Shown: positions 31,963 to 43,600 of the stretch, one piece after another
How the letters are laid out: every line of letters starts with the position of its first letter
Position numbering within the stretch: the first letter of the stretch is position 1
NCBI RefSeq assembly: GCF_010183535.1
Contig: NC_071332.1
Coordinates: 21,514,001-21,578,000, forward strand
DNA: 64,000 nt
Source: Caenorhabditis remanei
Lineage: Eukaryota; Nematoda; Chromadorea; Rhabditida; Rhabditidae
Direction of reading: 5' to 3'
Notes under the pieces: generated by a model
Seen by the model: the letters and a program-made list of their open reading frames with translations, nothing else
Told to the model about the DNA's origin: nothing
Database searches by the model: none
Made by a program: the position numbers and the translations under genes

Positions 31963-34900
31963 ATGCTCTCCAAACTTTCACTACCAAATACGACACCAAG
32001 AGTTGGAGAACAGGTAAGTTATCTTTTCACAGTTAATTTAAGGTAATGAGCTATACTTTAGGAACAAATAGGAGGTGCTAGTGTTCGTGTGGTACAAAAA
32101 ACCAATGAAAAGGCCGGAGGACGCTACATTGGAATGGTCGAGACAGTAACACTTGATCTACAATTGTCGAAATCTCTGACAGCTGATCCACAATGTGCAG
32201 AAATATTTGCTGATACTCTAGTACAGCTAGTTAAAAAACATGACCCATTCAAAACACCTCAAACAAGAGCTGGTTTGGTTTTTGATTCCGATGAAATTTT
32301 CGACGCTGTAGGATTGACTTTTCGTGAAATTAAGAAAGTCAGGGCAAGTGAAATTGTTGAGAGCATGTCACGAATGTCTCAGTCGAGCAGATCTCCACTC
32401 GAACTAGATGTCCCGAACATTTCTGTGCGAATTACCTACCTGAACCCTCCAGCAGGTAGTGGAAAACGAAAGTTTGACACAGGTAGTATCATGGATCTCA
32501 CTACTTTCGAGAAACGCCCAAAACTCGACGAAAGTTTGGACAATGTGGAATCAGAGAAAACAAAACGTTCGAACATGATGCCAAACGAAGGTAACTCATA
32601 ATCAATTAGTTTATAATATTTGGATTATTTCAGTTTTGGAGGATTGTCTGTTCCATGCACTCCACCAAGCACTCATGTATAACCGGTGGAAACAGAGTAA
32701 GTCTTTGGAAGATTACAACAAATACCGGAGTTCGATAAGAAAAACTTACAAAAAACCAGGATTATGCTGCGATGTCTATGAGGCTGTGAAAGCCATGAAA
32801 GAGGTAAGTGTTAATTAGTAAAGCACACTAATCAACTGCTTTATTTTCAGGAGGCAGAAATGACAAAATCCAACAATTTCGACTTAATAGATGTTGATCA
32901 CTTGCAAAAAACAGTTTTTACTGGAAAGTACCAGATAATTGTATTTTGTCAAAACTCAACAACACCTTACTATAGAGGTCCATACGTTGGAGAGAAAAAA
33001 AGTCTCGTGCTTTACCTCAGCAACGGTCATTATAACGGTGTGAGAAGTATATGTGCCTTACTAAAAACCAGTTACTATTGTTTTCTGTGCAATAGTAGGA
33101 CAGAAAACGCCATCACCCACTACAGCTGTCCTCTTCTCCATCGTCTGTGTGGTAAAAAGAATTGCCCAGCTGTGAAGGAAGGAGAACAAAAGAAATGCGA
33201 AAAATGCACTGTTGTGTTTCGATCAATCCAGTGCTACGAAAACCACATAGCTAAAGGTAAAACACATGTTTTGTAGATAATCACTAATACTTATTTTCAG
33301 GACCGAATGGAGGTAAAAGTCGATGCGACTACACATCTGTTTGTAAGAAGTGTGATGGTATTTACTATACAAACAAAAGAAAGAACGATCATCAATGTGG
33401 AGCAAAGTGGTGTTCCAGATGTAATTGCAAAAGAACGAACCCACATAAATGTAATATGCCAAAAGCGGTGAAGAATGAAAAGAAGTTGACAAGAAAACGA
33501 GTCTATTTTGATATTGAGGTAAGACTAAGCAACAAACTTAATGTTCATTGTGTTTATTTTCAGAGTAGAGCCGATGAATCAACAGGACAACAACATCCCG
33601 TTTTGTTCGTGGCTCTTCGTTGCTGTCCAAAGTGTTCATCTAACATACCAAAATGTCTACAGAGTTTGAAAAATGAAACATGTCAACATTGTGCACCAGA
33701 TGGACGTCTAAAAATAATTGAATGCATCACATTAGAGAACCGTCATGTGAATGTTGGATCTCAGATGACAAAATGGTTATTCGCGGATCAACACAGAGGA
33801 AGAGTTGTTGTGGCACACAACGCTTCAGGGTAATTTGACTATTTTTAGCATTAAAACTTTTTGTACACATTTCAGGTACGACGCACAGTTCATTTTGGAA
33901 AACATGATTGCAAGCAACACTGCAAAACCAAAAATCATTTTGGAAGGAACAAAACTTGTATTTCTCGAGTATAACGGAGTTCGACTTTTGGACTCCATGA
34001 AATTTTTGACAATGAGTCTAGCCTCATTGGGTAAATCATTTGAAGTTGATTCAGTCAAAGGGTAACCACAAAAATGTATATAAGGTATAAATTTGTTACT
34101 TTTCAGAGATTTTCCGGTTCTCTTCATCAAACCAGAACATTACAACTATAACGGCAGTATTCCAGACGACAAGTGGTACAATCTGGAAAACAAATCTTCT
34201 TCTGTAAAGAAACAGATTTTGAACTTCCTTGAAAATGAGAGAAATTCAAACAAAACATTCAATTTTGTTGATGAGATCATGAGGTATTGCTACAACGACG
34301 TGTATATACTAGCAAAAGCTATGGATATTTTTGAGAAAGAGTTCGAGACTATGACAGATGTATGTCTTTTGGAGGTAAATTTCTATTCAATATAGCATAT
34401 AATACTTTCTTTTTTTTTTTTTCAGGAATCCACGACAGCCGCGTCAGCTGCTGCGTTAGTATTCCGCCGAAACCATCTCGACCCAGAAAAACCGATTGTT
34501 TTAGATGTAAAACCGTCGGTTTCCATCAAATGTTCCGTAATAAGTCAAAAATATTTGGCATGGTTCAGCAAAAAAGAAAATGTTTCACTGAACATGTCAA
34601 CAACGTATGGAGAAGAAAAGGTAAATTATTTATCTTTTAGTTTCAAAGTTAATTCATTTTGTTCAGATCGGAAAGTATCGTGTAGATGGTTTTGTTTCAC
34701 CATGTGAAAAGTATCCTGATGGATTGGTGATTGAGTTCTTTGTGAGTAATTTCATACAAGTTACAAAAATAATAATAATTTTTACAGGGCTGCTATTGGC
34801 ATGCACATAGTTGCAGTTATTCTCAAGAATCCGTGATCGGTGACTTGAGTGCCAAAGAGATTTGGGCACGTGATGACGAACGGTTAAAGTATTTGAGACG

Positions 34901-36725
34901 GAAACATCCAGTCAAAGTTGTATGGGAATGTGAAGTGAATCAGGAACTTTGTGAAAACCAAGAAATGCACGACTTCTTTGAAAACTATGAACCGGTGGTG
35001 AGTTATATGTCGATTCAAAAAAAAAACTAATGTCATAATTTCAGGATATTCTACAAAGCGAAAAATCACTAGCCGGAGGGAGAACTGAAGTTTTCCGATT
35101 GTACATGAACAACGAAAAAAGAACCTTACGGTATTTGGATGTTGTCAGGTAGTTTCACTTTTAAAATTAATCTTATTGTAATATTTACAGTCTTTATCCC
35201 ACCGTCATGAAGCATGAAGCGTATCCAATTGGTCCCCCAGAGAATATTTCACGAAGTACCATCAAAACACCAATGACTCTTCCGGAACACATCACATTCA
35301 GAGGTTTTATCAGCTGCAACGTATTACCCCCACGACATCTACGATTACCAGTACTACCCATAAAATATGGGGGTAAACTGTTGTTTGGACTTTGTAAACG
35401 TAAGTTCTATCAAAATGCCAGTTTCAAAACTAATTTTTCAGAATGTTGCAAGGAAAGTAACCAATCGGATTGCAAACACAACAACGAAGAACGTTCTTTC
35501 AATGGCACATTCACAACGGTGGAACTCCAAAAGGCTCTGAGCGTGGGTTATATCATAAACGATATTTATCACGTGAGTTTTAAAACCAGTTTCCATTATA
35601 ATATGATAATTTTCAGAGTGTCAAATATGAACACTGGGTTCAGAACAATGAAAAGGGAGAAGGAGGCCTCTTTACATCATTTATCAACCAGATGATGGAA
35701 GAAAAAATTGTGAGTTTTAGTTTAGAAAAGCAAGTATTTGACTAATGTTTTAATTTTCAGTATAGCTCAGGTTGGCCTTCAAATGTCAAGACCGATGAAG
35801 AGAAAGATGCGTTTTGTAAAGCTTATTTAGAAAAGGAACACATCCATCTGAGTGACCGAAACCGTTTTAAAAAGAATCCAGGAAAAAGAGCAGTTGCCAA
35901 GTTGATGCTGAATTCATTGGTAAGCTTCAAATTCTACTATAATCATAATGTTAAATTTTTCAGTGGGGAAAGTTCGCACAAAACGTTGATCGAGAGTCCA
36001 CGGAAATTGTCATAGACCCAATGGAATTTTGGAAACTTGTCTATGACACAAACGTAGTAATTTCGATTGTACGTTGTGTGAATGACGTTCTGGTTGTGAA
36101 ATACAAGAAACAACAGGAAACACTCCAAAGTTTGAAGACAAGTGCCATGCAACTTGCATCCTTCACAACTTCGTACGCTCGTCTTCGACTTTACCGATTT
36201 ATGGAAATGGTTGGAGGTGAAAACATTGTATATACTGGTAAGAAAACAAACAAAAAAAAAAACAATAGTATTAATTTTCTATTTTCAGACACCGACTCCA
36301 TTATCTACGCTGTACCTGAAGACACAAAAGATCCACTAGAAATGGAAGTTGGGCCTTACCTCGGACAACTGACGAATGAGGTTGATGGCGAAATGACAGA
36401 GTTTGTCAGTTTGGGTCCCAAAACGTACTGTTACAAGGATATATCCAACGGTGAAGAGAAGATTGTCAGAAAAGCCAAAGGAATTACGATGAATTCACAA
36501 GTAGAGAAGTATGTGAACTTTGAAATGATGAGAGGCTTGGTTGATGAAGCAATCAAGAATACCGGAGAACGGACAGAACATCTTATACCTCAACATACGA
36601 TGTATAGGGATAACAATCATCGTGTGTATAGCCGAAATATTGTGAAGAAGTTTAAGTACACGTTCAACAAAAGAAGGCTTCTTACTGATGGATCGACACT
36701 TCCTTTTGGATATTCTTGTACTTAA
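31963..36725 (+). CDS. polB: Protein-primed family B DNA polymerase with OTU-like N-terminus, 1326 aa (left arm)
   Basis: Eighteen exons: 31963-32013, 32062-32590, 32634-32803, 32851-33256, 33301-33518, 33564-33829, 33876-34061, 34107-34374, 34426-34620, 34667-34741, 34788-34997, 35045-35148, 35191-35399, 35442-35572, 35617-35709, 35761-35919, 35964-36237, 36289-36725. All phases fit and there are no internal stops. Residues ~1-190 form the domain shared with the upstream gene. An OTU-protease-like pair follows: D-C-L-F-H-A-L with Cys198, and G-H-Y-N-G-V with His310. Next is a Cys/His-rich zinc-ribbon stretch (~325-440). Exonuclease motifs are Y-F-D-I-E (456-458), H-N-A-S-G-Y-D (544-549) and Y-C-Y-N-D (669-673). 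F-F-G-C-Y-W-H (~787-793) is typical of the DNA_pol_B_2 group. Polymerase motifs: A, D-V-V-S-L-Y-P (890-896); B, K-L-M-L-N-S-L-W-G (1084-1092); C, D-T-D-S (1182-1185). All catalytic residues are present. It should copy the element by protein-primed synthesis. Confidence 0.92.
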
Positions 36726-37551
36726 ATTGTTTTGTTTGAAATAAACCATATAACGTAAATACTGAATCTTTTTTTTTAAACAATATTCCACTAGGTTGAA
36801 AAAAAAAAAATTCCGAATTTCATATTGTTTGATGTAGGAATAGGCGAAATGGTAAAAACAAACAAAAAACATTGCATCTTCGGAAAAGAGAAATGACTAA
36901 CGGAAAAAGCCTACGTCTCGCACTCCCTCTACTAAAAGACCTTACTTGACTTTTTCGCCATTTCTACCTTTTTTCTTGAAAGCGTGTGTTAGCTTTTAAA
37001 AAATAATGTATATATTTGCTTTTTATTGAATTCTAATATTTCTTTTTAATTATTCGACTGTCTACTGAATGACAGTCTCTGTATATTTTGATTTTTATTG
37101 AATTCTAATATTTCTTTTTAATTATTCGACTGTCTACTGAATGACAGTCTCTGTATATTTTGATTTTTATTGAATTAAAAATCTCATCCAATCTCTTCCA
37201 ACCCACGTCGACTACCTCGAGTTCTTCATCCATGCTCAGAAAAGCAATTTGATCAAAGATGATGGATTCTCCTATCTTCTGACAGTAAGCAACCATCATG
37301 TAAGTACATATAGATACCGTTAATACTGTATTACATAGGCATGACGTTATATTGTTACTCCCAAAGAAATTTCGTTTCTTTCAGAAGTTGTCGACTACCT
37401 TGAGTTCTTCATCGGGAAGTGATTCAGAAGTTGATGATGAATACCTTCAATAACAACCCGATCCGTACAGTGATTATGAGTTCGATTGTGACGATTATTT
37501 GAAGGTTGAAATTGACTAATTATTTCAGTTTTGAACATTTAATTTCAGAAA
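36726..37551. other. Region 3' of polymerase: 72-bp tandem repeat and possible exons
   Basis: AATAAA at about 36740 may end the polymerase mRNA. A 72-bp unit is tandemly repeated at 37021-37092 and 37093-37164, with a third partial copy. The two phrases GTCGACTACCTCGAGTTCTTC (about 37207) and GTCGACTACCTTGAGTTCTTC (about 37388) are near-repeats on either side of a GTAAGT donor and TTTCAG acceptor, suggesting small exons. Confidence 0.5.
37387..37519 (+). pseudogene. Acidic Ser-rich open frame with an in-frame stop (left arm)
   Basis: After the TTTCAG at about 37386 a frame reads a Ser-rich then acidic segment (S-G-S-D-S-E-V-D-D-E-Y-L-Q), meets TAA at about 37452, and continues in the same frame with another acidic segment (Y-S-D-Y-E-F-D-C-D-D-Y-L) to a stop near 37519. 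It is either two short pieces, a recent nonsense mutation, or readthrough. The mirror copy has the same stop. Function unknown. Confidence 0.35.
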
Positions 37552-38105
37552 ATGTCCCGAGAGTTACCAGAGTTAACTAATGATCTGATTGTCGGTGGGA
37601 CGGATAATACGAGTCTTCAAGAACTTCAAGATTTAGGCGACCCGGTGGAGTTTCTAAAAGTAAGAACCGAAACTGAAACATTTTACAGCAGGTTAAAATC
37701 AATATTTTGCGAAGAAAAAATTTCAAAATATGGAGCCACTCTAGACGATGGATAGAATGATTGTGAAAATCGTGTAAAAAGCTGCTATAAAAATACCTGA
37801 TTCAATCTAAAATAGATAGAAAAGGTGAAGATCCACATTTATAATTTTTACGTACAGCCTTGCTTTATATTTAGAAATATATAGAAATGAAGCAAATAAC
37901 GAAATTTCAGGTTTTCTTGACGGCCTCAATGATGGGTCAACCACTAAAAGTGAAGGATGGTTTCGATCCGGAAGACTTGGACAAACGTTGTACCGAATTA
38001 ATGGGAATCACTCTGACATGTGTCGCTAGTGCCTTGCTTGGTGCTGAATTGCAGAATATTCCGAATCGATCGAAGACTGAAAGGACTAAGAATGAACGAC
38101 TGTAA
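37552..38105 (+). CDS. Unknown small protein, 100 aa (left arm)
   Basis: Model: 37552-37659 joined to 37911-38105, phase 0, with a 251-bp intron. The N-terminus is acidic (M-S-R-E-L-P-E-L-T-N-D-L) and exon 2 has an amphipathic stretch (L-M-G-I-T-L-T-C-V-A-S-A-L-L-G-A-E-L) followed by a basic end. No family recognised. The stop overlaps a second open frame (ATG at 38092) that continues with protein-like sequence, so the two could be one gene with a 1-nt shift. Confidence 0.5.
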
Positions 38106-38295
38106 GATTATTGAGATATGTCCGGCCGTTGTGACTCTGGGAGATGTCAATCAATTCTTGAGAAACTGGAGTTCGCTGAGCACTAACCACAACATGGAAA
38201 TCTTGAGTCTCTTGTCTAATCTTGGTAAACAAAATAATTTTTCTATAAATTGAATGTGAAATTTCATTATTTCAGAAAGTCAATCAACGGACTGA
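38092..38295 (+). CDS. Overlapping short open frame, ~50 aa (left arm)
   Basis: Model: 38092-38224 joined to 38276-38295, starting inside the last codons of the 100-aa gene in a different frame. The peptide (V-V-T-L-G-D-V-N-Q-F-L-R-N-W) looks protein-like rather than random. Either a separate ORF with a 14-base overlap or the true C-terminus of the upstream gene reached by frameshift. AATAAA follows at about 38339. Confidence 0.35.
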
Positions 38296-38633
38296 TTGGG
38301 TTCACCTATGGCGCACTCTACACTGAACTCTTTTCAAAATAAAATCTGAAACATATTCTAATTTAATTGTCATTATCATTATTGAAAATATCGACACGCT
38401 TAATTAATATACTGTAATTCTTTCTTTTCTTCAATTCTAAATAAACATATGTAATTTTGTTTATAAAATAAAAATGAATACACGACAGAAACAAATTATA
38501 TTCAATAACGACACAAAAAAAAAATATTATAAACCTATATCATTTTTTTTTTTTTTCATAGTTTAGCCAAAATTCCCAAGTGAGTCATTCCTATCTCTCA
38601 TTTTTCATTTCCATTGTTTCAACAGAACAGCGA

Positions 38634-38755
38634 GAGAAGTGTGGGGAGAGGGGAGAAGATGAGTCACCGACCGGCCGAGGCTTACCCCCCGAGAGAGCGA
38701 GAGGGTGCTGGGAGGTACAAGAAAAAATGGTGCTAAACTCACCCCCACACTTCTC
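38634..38755. repeat. Palindrome centre with terminus-like inverted repeats
   Basis: The asymmetric spacer is 38647-38742 (96 bases, GC-rich, GAGAG and CCCCCC runs). It is framed by AGAGAAGTGTGGGG and its reverse complement, strongly resembling the outer element end AGAGAAGTGGGGATGGG and in the same inward orientation. The centre thus looks like a tiny element or a remnant of former element ends. Confidence 0.7.
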
Positions 38756-39093
38756 TCGCTGTTCTGTTGAAACAATGGAAATGAAAAATGAGAGATAGGA
38801 ATGACTCACTTGGGAATTTTGGCTAAACTATGAAAAAAAAAAAAAATGATATAGGTTTATAATATTTTTTTTTTGTGTCGTTATTGAATATAATTTGTTT
38901 CTGTCGTGTATTCATTTTTATTTTATAAACAAAATTACATATGTTTATTTAGAATTGAAGAAAAGAAAGAATTACAGTATATTAATTAAGCGTGTCGATA
39001 TTTTCAATAATGATAATGACAATTAAATTAGAATATGTTTCAGATTTTATTTTGAAAAGAGTTCAGTGTAGAGTGCGCCATAGGTGAACCCAA

Positions 39094-39297
39094 TCAGTCC
39101 GTTGATTGACTTTCTGAAATAATGAAATTTCACATTCAATTTATAGAAAAATTATTTTGTTTACCAAGATTAGACAAGAGACTCAAGATTTCCATGTTGT
39201 GGTTAGTGCTCAGCGAACTCCAGTTTCTCAAGAATTGATTGACATCTCCCAGAGTCACAACGGCCGGACATATCTCAATAATCTTACAGTCGTTCAT
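39094..39297 (-). CDS. Overlapping short open frame, ~50 aa (right arm)
   Basis: Mirror of 38092-38295 (39165-39297 joined to 39094-39113). Same uncertainty about whether it is separate from the 100-aa gene. Confidence 0.35.
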
Positions 39298-39837
39298 TCT
39301 TAGTCCTTTCAGTCTTCGATCGATTCGGAATATTCTGCAATTCAGCACCAAGCAAGGCACTAGCGACACATGTCAGAGTGATTCCCATTAATTCGGTACA
39401 ACGTTTGTCCAAGTCTTCCGGATCGAAACCATCCTTCACTTTTAGTGGTTGACCCATCATTGAGGCCGTCAAGAAAACCTGAAATTTCGTTATTTGCTTC
39501 ATTTCTATATATTTCTAAATATAAAGCAAGGCTGTACGTAAAAATTATAAATGTGGATCTTCACCTTTTCTATCTATTTTAGATTGAATCAGGTATTTTT
39601 ATAGCAGCTTTTTACACGATTTTCACAATCATTCTATCCATCGTCTAGAGTGGCTCCATATTTTGAAATTTTTTCTTCGCAAAATATTGATTTTAACCTG
39701 CTGTAAAATGTTTCAGTTTCGGTTCTTACTTTTAGAAACTCCACCGGGTCGCCTAAATCTTGAAGTTCTTGAAGACTCGTATTATCCGTCCCACCGACAA
39801 TCAGATCATTAGTTAACTCTGGTAACTCTCGGGACAT
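39284..39837 (-). CDS. Unknown small protein, 100 aa (right arm)
   Basis: Mirror of 37552-38105: exons 39730-39837 and 39284-39478, identical protein. No family recognised. Lies at the inner end of the right arm, 3' of the polymerase gene. Confidence 0.5.
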
Positions 39838-39869
39838 TTTCTGAAATTAAATGTTCAAAACTGAAATAA

Positions 39870-40002
39870 TTAGTCAATTTCAACCTTCAAATAATCGTCA
39901 CAATCGAACTCATAATCACTGTACGGATCGGGTTGTTATTGAAGGTATTCATCATCAACTTCTGAATCACTTCCCGATGAAGAACTCAAGGTAGTCGACA
40001 AC
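39870..40002 (-). pseudogene. Acidic Ser-rich open frame with an in-frame stop (right arm)
   Basis: Mirror of 37387-37519 with the same internal stop, so the stop predates or was homogenised with formation of the palindrome. Confidence 0.35.
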
Positions 40003-40663
40003 TTCTGAAAGAAACGAAATTTCTTTGGGAGTAACAATATAACGTCATGCCTATGTAATACAGTATTAACGGTATCTATATGTACTTACATGATGGTTGC
40101 TTACTGTCAGAAGATAGGAGAATCCATCATCTTTGATCAAATTGCTTTTCTGAGCATGGATGAAGAACTCGAGGTAGTCGACGTGGGTTGGAAGAGATTG
40201 GATGAGATTTTTAATTCAATAAAAATCAAAATATACAGAGACTGTCATTCAGTAGACAGTCGAATAATTAAAAAGAAATATTAGAATTCAATAAAAATCA
40301 AAATATACAGAGACTGTCATTCAGTAGACAGTCGAATATTTAAAAAGAAATATTAGAATTCAATAAAAAGCAAATATATACATTATTTTTTAAAAGCTAA
40401 CACACGCTTTCAAGAAAAAAGGTAGAAATGGCGAAAAAGTCAAGTAAGGTCTTTTAGTAGAGGGAGTGCGAGACGTAGGCTTTTTCCGTTAGTCATTTCT
40501 CTTTTCCGAAGATGCAATGTTTTTTGTTTGTTTTTACCATTTCGCCTATTCCTACATCAAACAATATGAAATTCGGAATTTTTTTTTTTTCAACCTAGTG
40601 GAATATTGTTTAAAAAAAAAGATTCAGTATTTACGTTATATGGTTTATTTCAAACAAAACAAT

Positions 40664-43600
40664 TTAAGTACAAGAATATCCAAAAGGAAGTGTCGATCCA
40701 TCAGTAAGAAGCCTTCTTTTGTTGAACGTGTACTTAAACTTCTTCACAATATTTCGGCTATACACACGATGATTGTTATCCCTATACATCGTATGTTGAG
40801 GTATAAGATGTTCTGTCCGTTCTCCGGTATTCTTGATTGCTTCATCAACCAAGCCTCTCATCATTTCAAAGTTCACATACTTCTCTACTTGTGAATTCAT
40901 CGTAATTCCTTTGGCTTTTCTGACAATCTTCTCTTCACCGTTGGATATATCCTTGTAACAGTACGTTTTGGGACCCAAACTGACAAACTCTGTCATTTCG
41001 CCATCAACCTCATTCGTCAGTTGTCCGAGGTAAGGCCCAACTTCCATTTCTAGTGGATCTTTTGTGTCTTCAGGTACAGCGTAGATAATGGAGTCGGTGT
41101 CTGAAAATAGAAAATTAATACTATTGTTTTTTTTTTTGTTTGTTTTCTTACCAGTATATACAATGTTTTCACCTCCAACCATTTCCATAAATCGGTAAAG
41201 TCGAAGACGAGCGTACGAAGTTGTGAAGGATGCAAGTTGCATGGCACTTGTCTTCAAACTTTGGAGTGTTTCCTGTTGTTTCTTGTATTTCACAACCAGA
41301 ACGTCATTCACACAACGTACAATCGAAATTACTACGTTTGTGTCATAGACAAGTTTCCAAAATTCCATTGGGTCTATGACAATTTCCGTGGACTCTCGAT
41401 CAACGTTTTGTGCGAACTTTCCCCACTGAAAAATTTAACATTATGATTATAGTAGAATTTGAAGCTTACCAATGAATTCAGCATCAACTTGGCAACTGCT
41501 CTTTTTCCTGGATTCTTTTTAAAACGGTTTCGGTCACTCAGATGGATGTGTTCCTTTTCTAAATAAGCTTTACAAAACGCATCTTTCTCTTCATCGGTCT
41601 TGACATTTGAAGGCCAACCTGAGCTATACTGAAAATTAAAACATTAGTCAAATACTTGCTTTTCTAAACTAAAACTCACAATTTTTTCTTCCATCATCTG
41701 GTTGATAAATGATGTAAAGAGGCCTCCTTCTCCCTTTTCATTGTTCTGAACCCAGTGTTCATATTTGACACTCTGAAAATTATCATATTATAATGGAAAC
41801 TGGTTTTAAAACTCACGTGATAAATATCGTTTATGATATAACCCACGCTCAGAGCCTTTTGGAGTTCCACCGTTGTGAATGTGCCATTGAAAGAACGTTC
41901 TTCGTTGTTGTGTTTGCAATCCGATTGGTTACTTTCCTTGCAACATTCTGAAAAATTAGTTTTGAAACTGGCATTTTGATAGAACTTACGTTTACAAAGT
42001 CCAAACAACAGTTTACCCCCATATTTTATGGGTAGTACTGGTAATCGTAGATGTCGTGGGGGTAATACGTTGCAGCTGATAAAACCTCTGAATGTGATGT
42101 GTTCCGGAAGAGTCATTGGTGTTTTGATGGTACTTCGTGAAATATTCTCTGGGGGACCAATTGGATACGCTTCATGCTTCATGACGGTGGGATAAAGACT
42201 GTAAATATTACAATAAGATTAATTTTAAAAGTGAAACTACCTGACAACATCCAAATACCGTAAGGTTCTTTTTTCGTTGTTCATGTACAATCGGAAAACT
42301 TCAGTTCTCCCTCCGGCTAGTGATTTTTCGCTTTGTAGAATATCCTGAAATTATGACATTAGTTTTTTTTTTGAATCGACATATAACTCACCACCGGTTC
42401 ATAGTTTTCAAAGAAGTCGTGCATTTCTTGGTTTTCACAAAGTTCCTGATTCACTTCACATTCCCATACAACTTTGACTGGATGTTTCCGTCTCAAATAC
42501 TTTAACCGTTCGTCATCACGTGCCCAAATCTCTTTGGCACTCAAGTCACCGATCACGGATTCTTGAGAATAACTGCAACTATGTGCATGCCAATAGCAGC
42601 CCTGTAAAAATTATTATTATTTTTGTAACTTGTATGAAATTACTCACAAAGAACTCAATCACCAATCCATCAGGATACTTTTCACATGGTGAAACAAAAC
42701 CATCTACACGATACTTTCCGATCTGAACAAAATGAATTAACTTTGAAACTAAAAGATAAATAATTTACCTTTTCTTCTCCATACGTTGTTGACATGTTCA
42801 GTGAAACATTTTCTTTTTTGCTGAACCATGCCAAATATTTTTGACTTATTACGGAACATTTGATGGAAACCGACGGTTTTACATCTAAAACAATCGGTTT
42901 TTCTGGGTCGAGATGGTTTCGGCGGAATACTAACGCAGCAGCTGACGCGGCTGTCGTGGATTCCTGAAAAAAAAAAAAAGAAAGTATTATATGCTATATT
43001 GAATAGAAATTTACCTCCAAAAGACATACATCTGTCATAGTCTCGAACTCTTTCTCAAAAATATCCATAGCTTTTGCTAGTATATACACGTCGTTGTAGC
43101 AATACCTCATGATCTCATCAACAAAATTGAATGTTTTGTTTGAATTTCTCTCATTTTCAAGGAAGTTCAAAATCTGTTTCTTTACAGAAGAAGATTTGTT
43201 TTCCAGATTGTACCACTTGTCGTCTGGAATACTGCCGTTATAGTTGTAATGTTCTGGTTTGATGAAGAGAACCGGAAAATCTCTGAAAAGTAACAAATTT
43301 ATACCTTATATACATTTTTGTGGTTACCCTTTGACTGAATCAACTTCAAATGATTTACCCAATGAGGCTAGACTCATTGTCAAAAATTTCATGGAGTCCA
43401 AAAGTCGAACTCCGTTATACTCGAGAAATACAAGTTTTGTTCCTTCCAAAATGATTTTTGGTTTTGCAGTGTTGCTTGCAATCATGTTTTCCAAAATGAA
43501 CTGTGCGTCGTACCTGAAATGTGTACAAAAAGTTTTAATGCTAAAAATAGTCAAATTACCCTGAAGCGTTGTGTGCCACAACAACTCTTCCTCTGTGTTG

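Larger units (their letters stand above)
29303..38646 (+). repeat. Left palindrome arm
   Basis: Inverted copy of 38743-48086. The outermost ~80 bases are GC-rich with a perfect CRE-like TGACGTCA at 29376-29383, then a very AT-rich stretch to about 29890 with no gene. Confidence 0.95.

Noticed and set aside
37105..37299. 64-codon frame opposite the left arm (and 40090-40284)
   Set aside because: Its second half is the 72-bp tandem repeat, and a GTAAGT donor on the other strand fits the start region better.
38580..38809. Two 72-codon frames crossing the palindrome centre
   Set aside because: They read through inverted arms and the spacer in both directions with near-identical ends, a consequence of the palindrome.
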